Below the pieces are notes generated by a model. That model searched no databases and was not told the DNA's origin. It saw only the letters and a list, made by a program, of their open reading frames with translations. Position numbers and translations under genes: made by a program. Shown here one piece after another: positions 6,200-6,636 of a stretch of DNA of 6,636 bases. The stretch is taken from positions 1 through 6,636 of the forward strand of contig DMCR01000053.1 of the NCBI GenBank assembly GCA_003445735.1, written 5' to 3'. Position 1 is the stretch's first letter, and every line of letters begins with the position of its first letter. The DNA is from Cryomorphaceae bacterium (GTDB lineage: Bacteria; Bacteroidota; Bacteroidia; Flavobacteriales; Schleiferiaceae).

Positions 6200-6220
6200 T
6201 CGCTCACTTTAATTGCTCGT

Positions 6221-6636
6221 ATGAAAACGCACAATTTTTCCGCTGGTCCATGTATTCTTCCTGACCAAGTGTTTGAAGAAGCTTCTAAAGCATTATTAGA
6301 TTTTGACGGACTAGGGTTGTCTGTTATTGAAATCTCACACCGCAGCAAGAATTTTGTTGCCGTGATGGACGAGGCGGTCGCCTTAGTCAAAGAAACCTTG
6401 AACGTGCCAGATACACACGAGGTAATCTTCCTTCAAGGGGGTGCTTCCTTGCAGTTTGCGATGTTAGCGTATAATTTCTTGACGGAAACCGGTAAAGCAC
6501 AATACCTCGATACGGGTGCTTGGGCAAGCAAGGCTTTGAAAGAGGGAGAAGGATTAGGTAGTGCAGCGGCTATTGCTTCTTCTAAGGAGGCGAACTACAA
6601 CTTTATTCCAAAAGGGTACAGCATCGATCCTTCGGC
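6221..6636 (+). CDS. serC: Phosphoserine aminotransferase, N-terminal part (runs off right edge)
   Basis: SerC is a pyridoxal-phosphate enzyme of the cytoplasm. It transfers the amino group of glutamate to 3-phosphohydroxypyruvate to make phosphoserine, the second step of serine synthesis; the same enzyme serves pyridoxine synthesis in some bacteria. The 138 codons seen carry the family start NFSAGP (5-10), EISHRS (37-42) with the substrate-binding His and Arg, QGGASLQF (72-79) whose Gly-Ala-Ser contacts the cofactor phosphate, and TGAW (98-101) with the Trp that stacks on the cofactor ring. The active-site lysine lies further on, outside the window; full-length proteins are about 355-360 residues. 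The ATG at 6221 is the first in frame and gives the standard N-terminus. In many flavobacteria serC is followed by a 3-phosphoglycerate dehydrogenase-like gene, which cannot be checked here. It is divergent from pruA. Confidence 0.97.
   Translation, partial: MKTHNFSAGPCILPDQVFEEASKALLDFDGLGLSVIEISHRSKNFVAVMDEAVALVKETLNVPDTHEVIFLQGGASLQFAMLAYNFLTETGKAQYLDTGAWASKALKEGEGLGSAAAIASSKEANYNFIPKGYSIDPS

Noticed and set aside
6166..6390. 74-codon minus-strand frame covering the start of serC and part of the control region
   Set aside because: It is antisense to the conserved N-terminus of serC and would overlap that gene's promoter box; no family resemblance.
1..6636. Possible mobile element, CRISPR array, toxin-antitoxin pair, phage genes or a new multi-gene system
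   Set aside because: Nearly all the DNA is covered by well-known core genes with short gaps; no transposase, integrase, tRNA, regular repeats or unknown proteins are present.

Overview
The window looks like an ordinary chromosomal stretch from a member of the Bacteroidota, most likely a marine or freshwater flavobacterium (Flavobacteriales). Four things suggest this: (i) the protein sequences read as flavobacterial versions of AccA, Tgt, RsmG and SerC; (ii) four candidate promoters match the Bacteroidota -7 box TAnnTTTG; (iii) there are no clear Shine-Dalgarno sequences; (iv) Tgt lacks the usual zinc-binding cysteines. The placement is inferred from recognised families, not from a database search.

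Layout. Positions 1-3659 hold four tightly packed genes read leftward (minus strand), in transcription order tgt (queuosine tRNA modification), an LptF/LptG-family permease, an EamA/DMT-family transporter, and accA, which runs off the left edge. Gaps are 4, 6 and 38 bases, so one transcript is likely, with a possible hairpin between the last two genes. A 38-base gap (3660-3697) separates tgt from the divergent rsmG (16S rRNA methyltransferase, plus strand). It carries two back-to-back promoter boxes so close to both start codons that both mRNAs may be leaderless. rsmG meets the convergent pruA (P5C dehydrogenase, minus strand) across a strong bidirectional terminator and a separate 14-base perfect palindrome. 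pruA and the divergent serC (phosphoserine aminotransferase, cut by the right edge) share a 193-base control region (6028-6220) with one TAnnTTTG box per direction and several TACCT/AGGTA-type half-sites.

How the genes fit together. This is core metabolism and information processing: fatty-acid synthesis (accA), envelope lipid export (LptF/G), tRNA and rRNA modification (tgt, rsmG), proline catabolism to glutamate (pruA), and serine synthesis using glutamate as amino donor (serC). pruA makes glutamate and serC consumes it, so shared control from their common intergenic region is plausible but unproven.

I see no mobile element, CRISPR array, RNA gene, phage gene or defence system. The points worth a second look are regulatory architecture and the zinc-site loss in Tgt, not a new multi-gene system.
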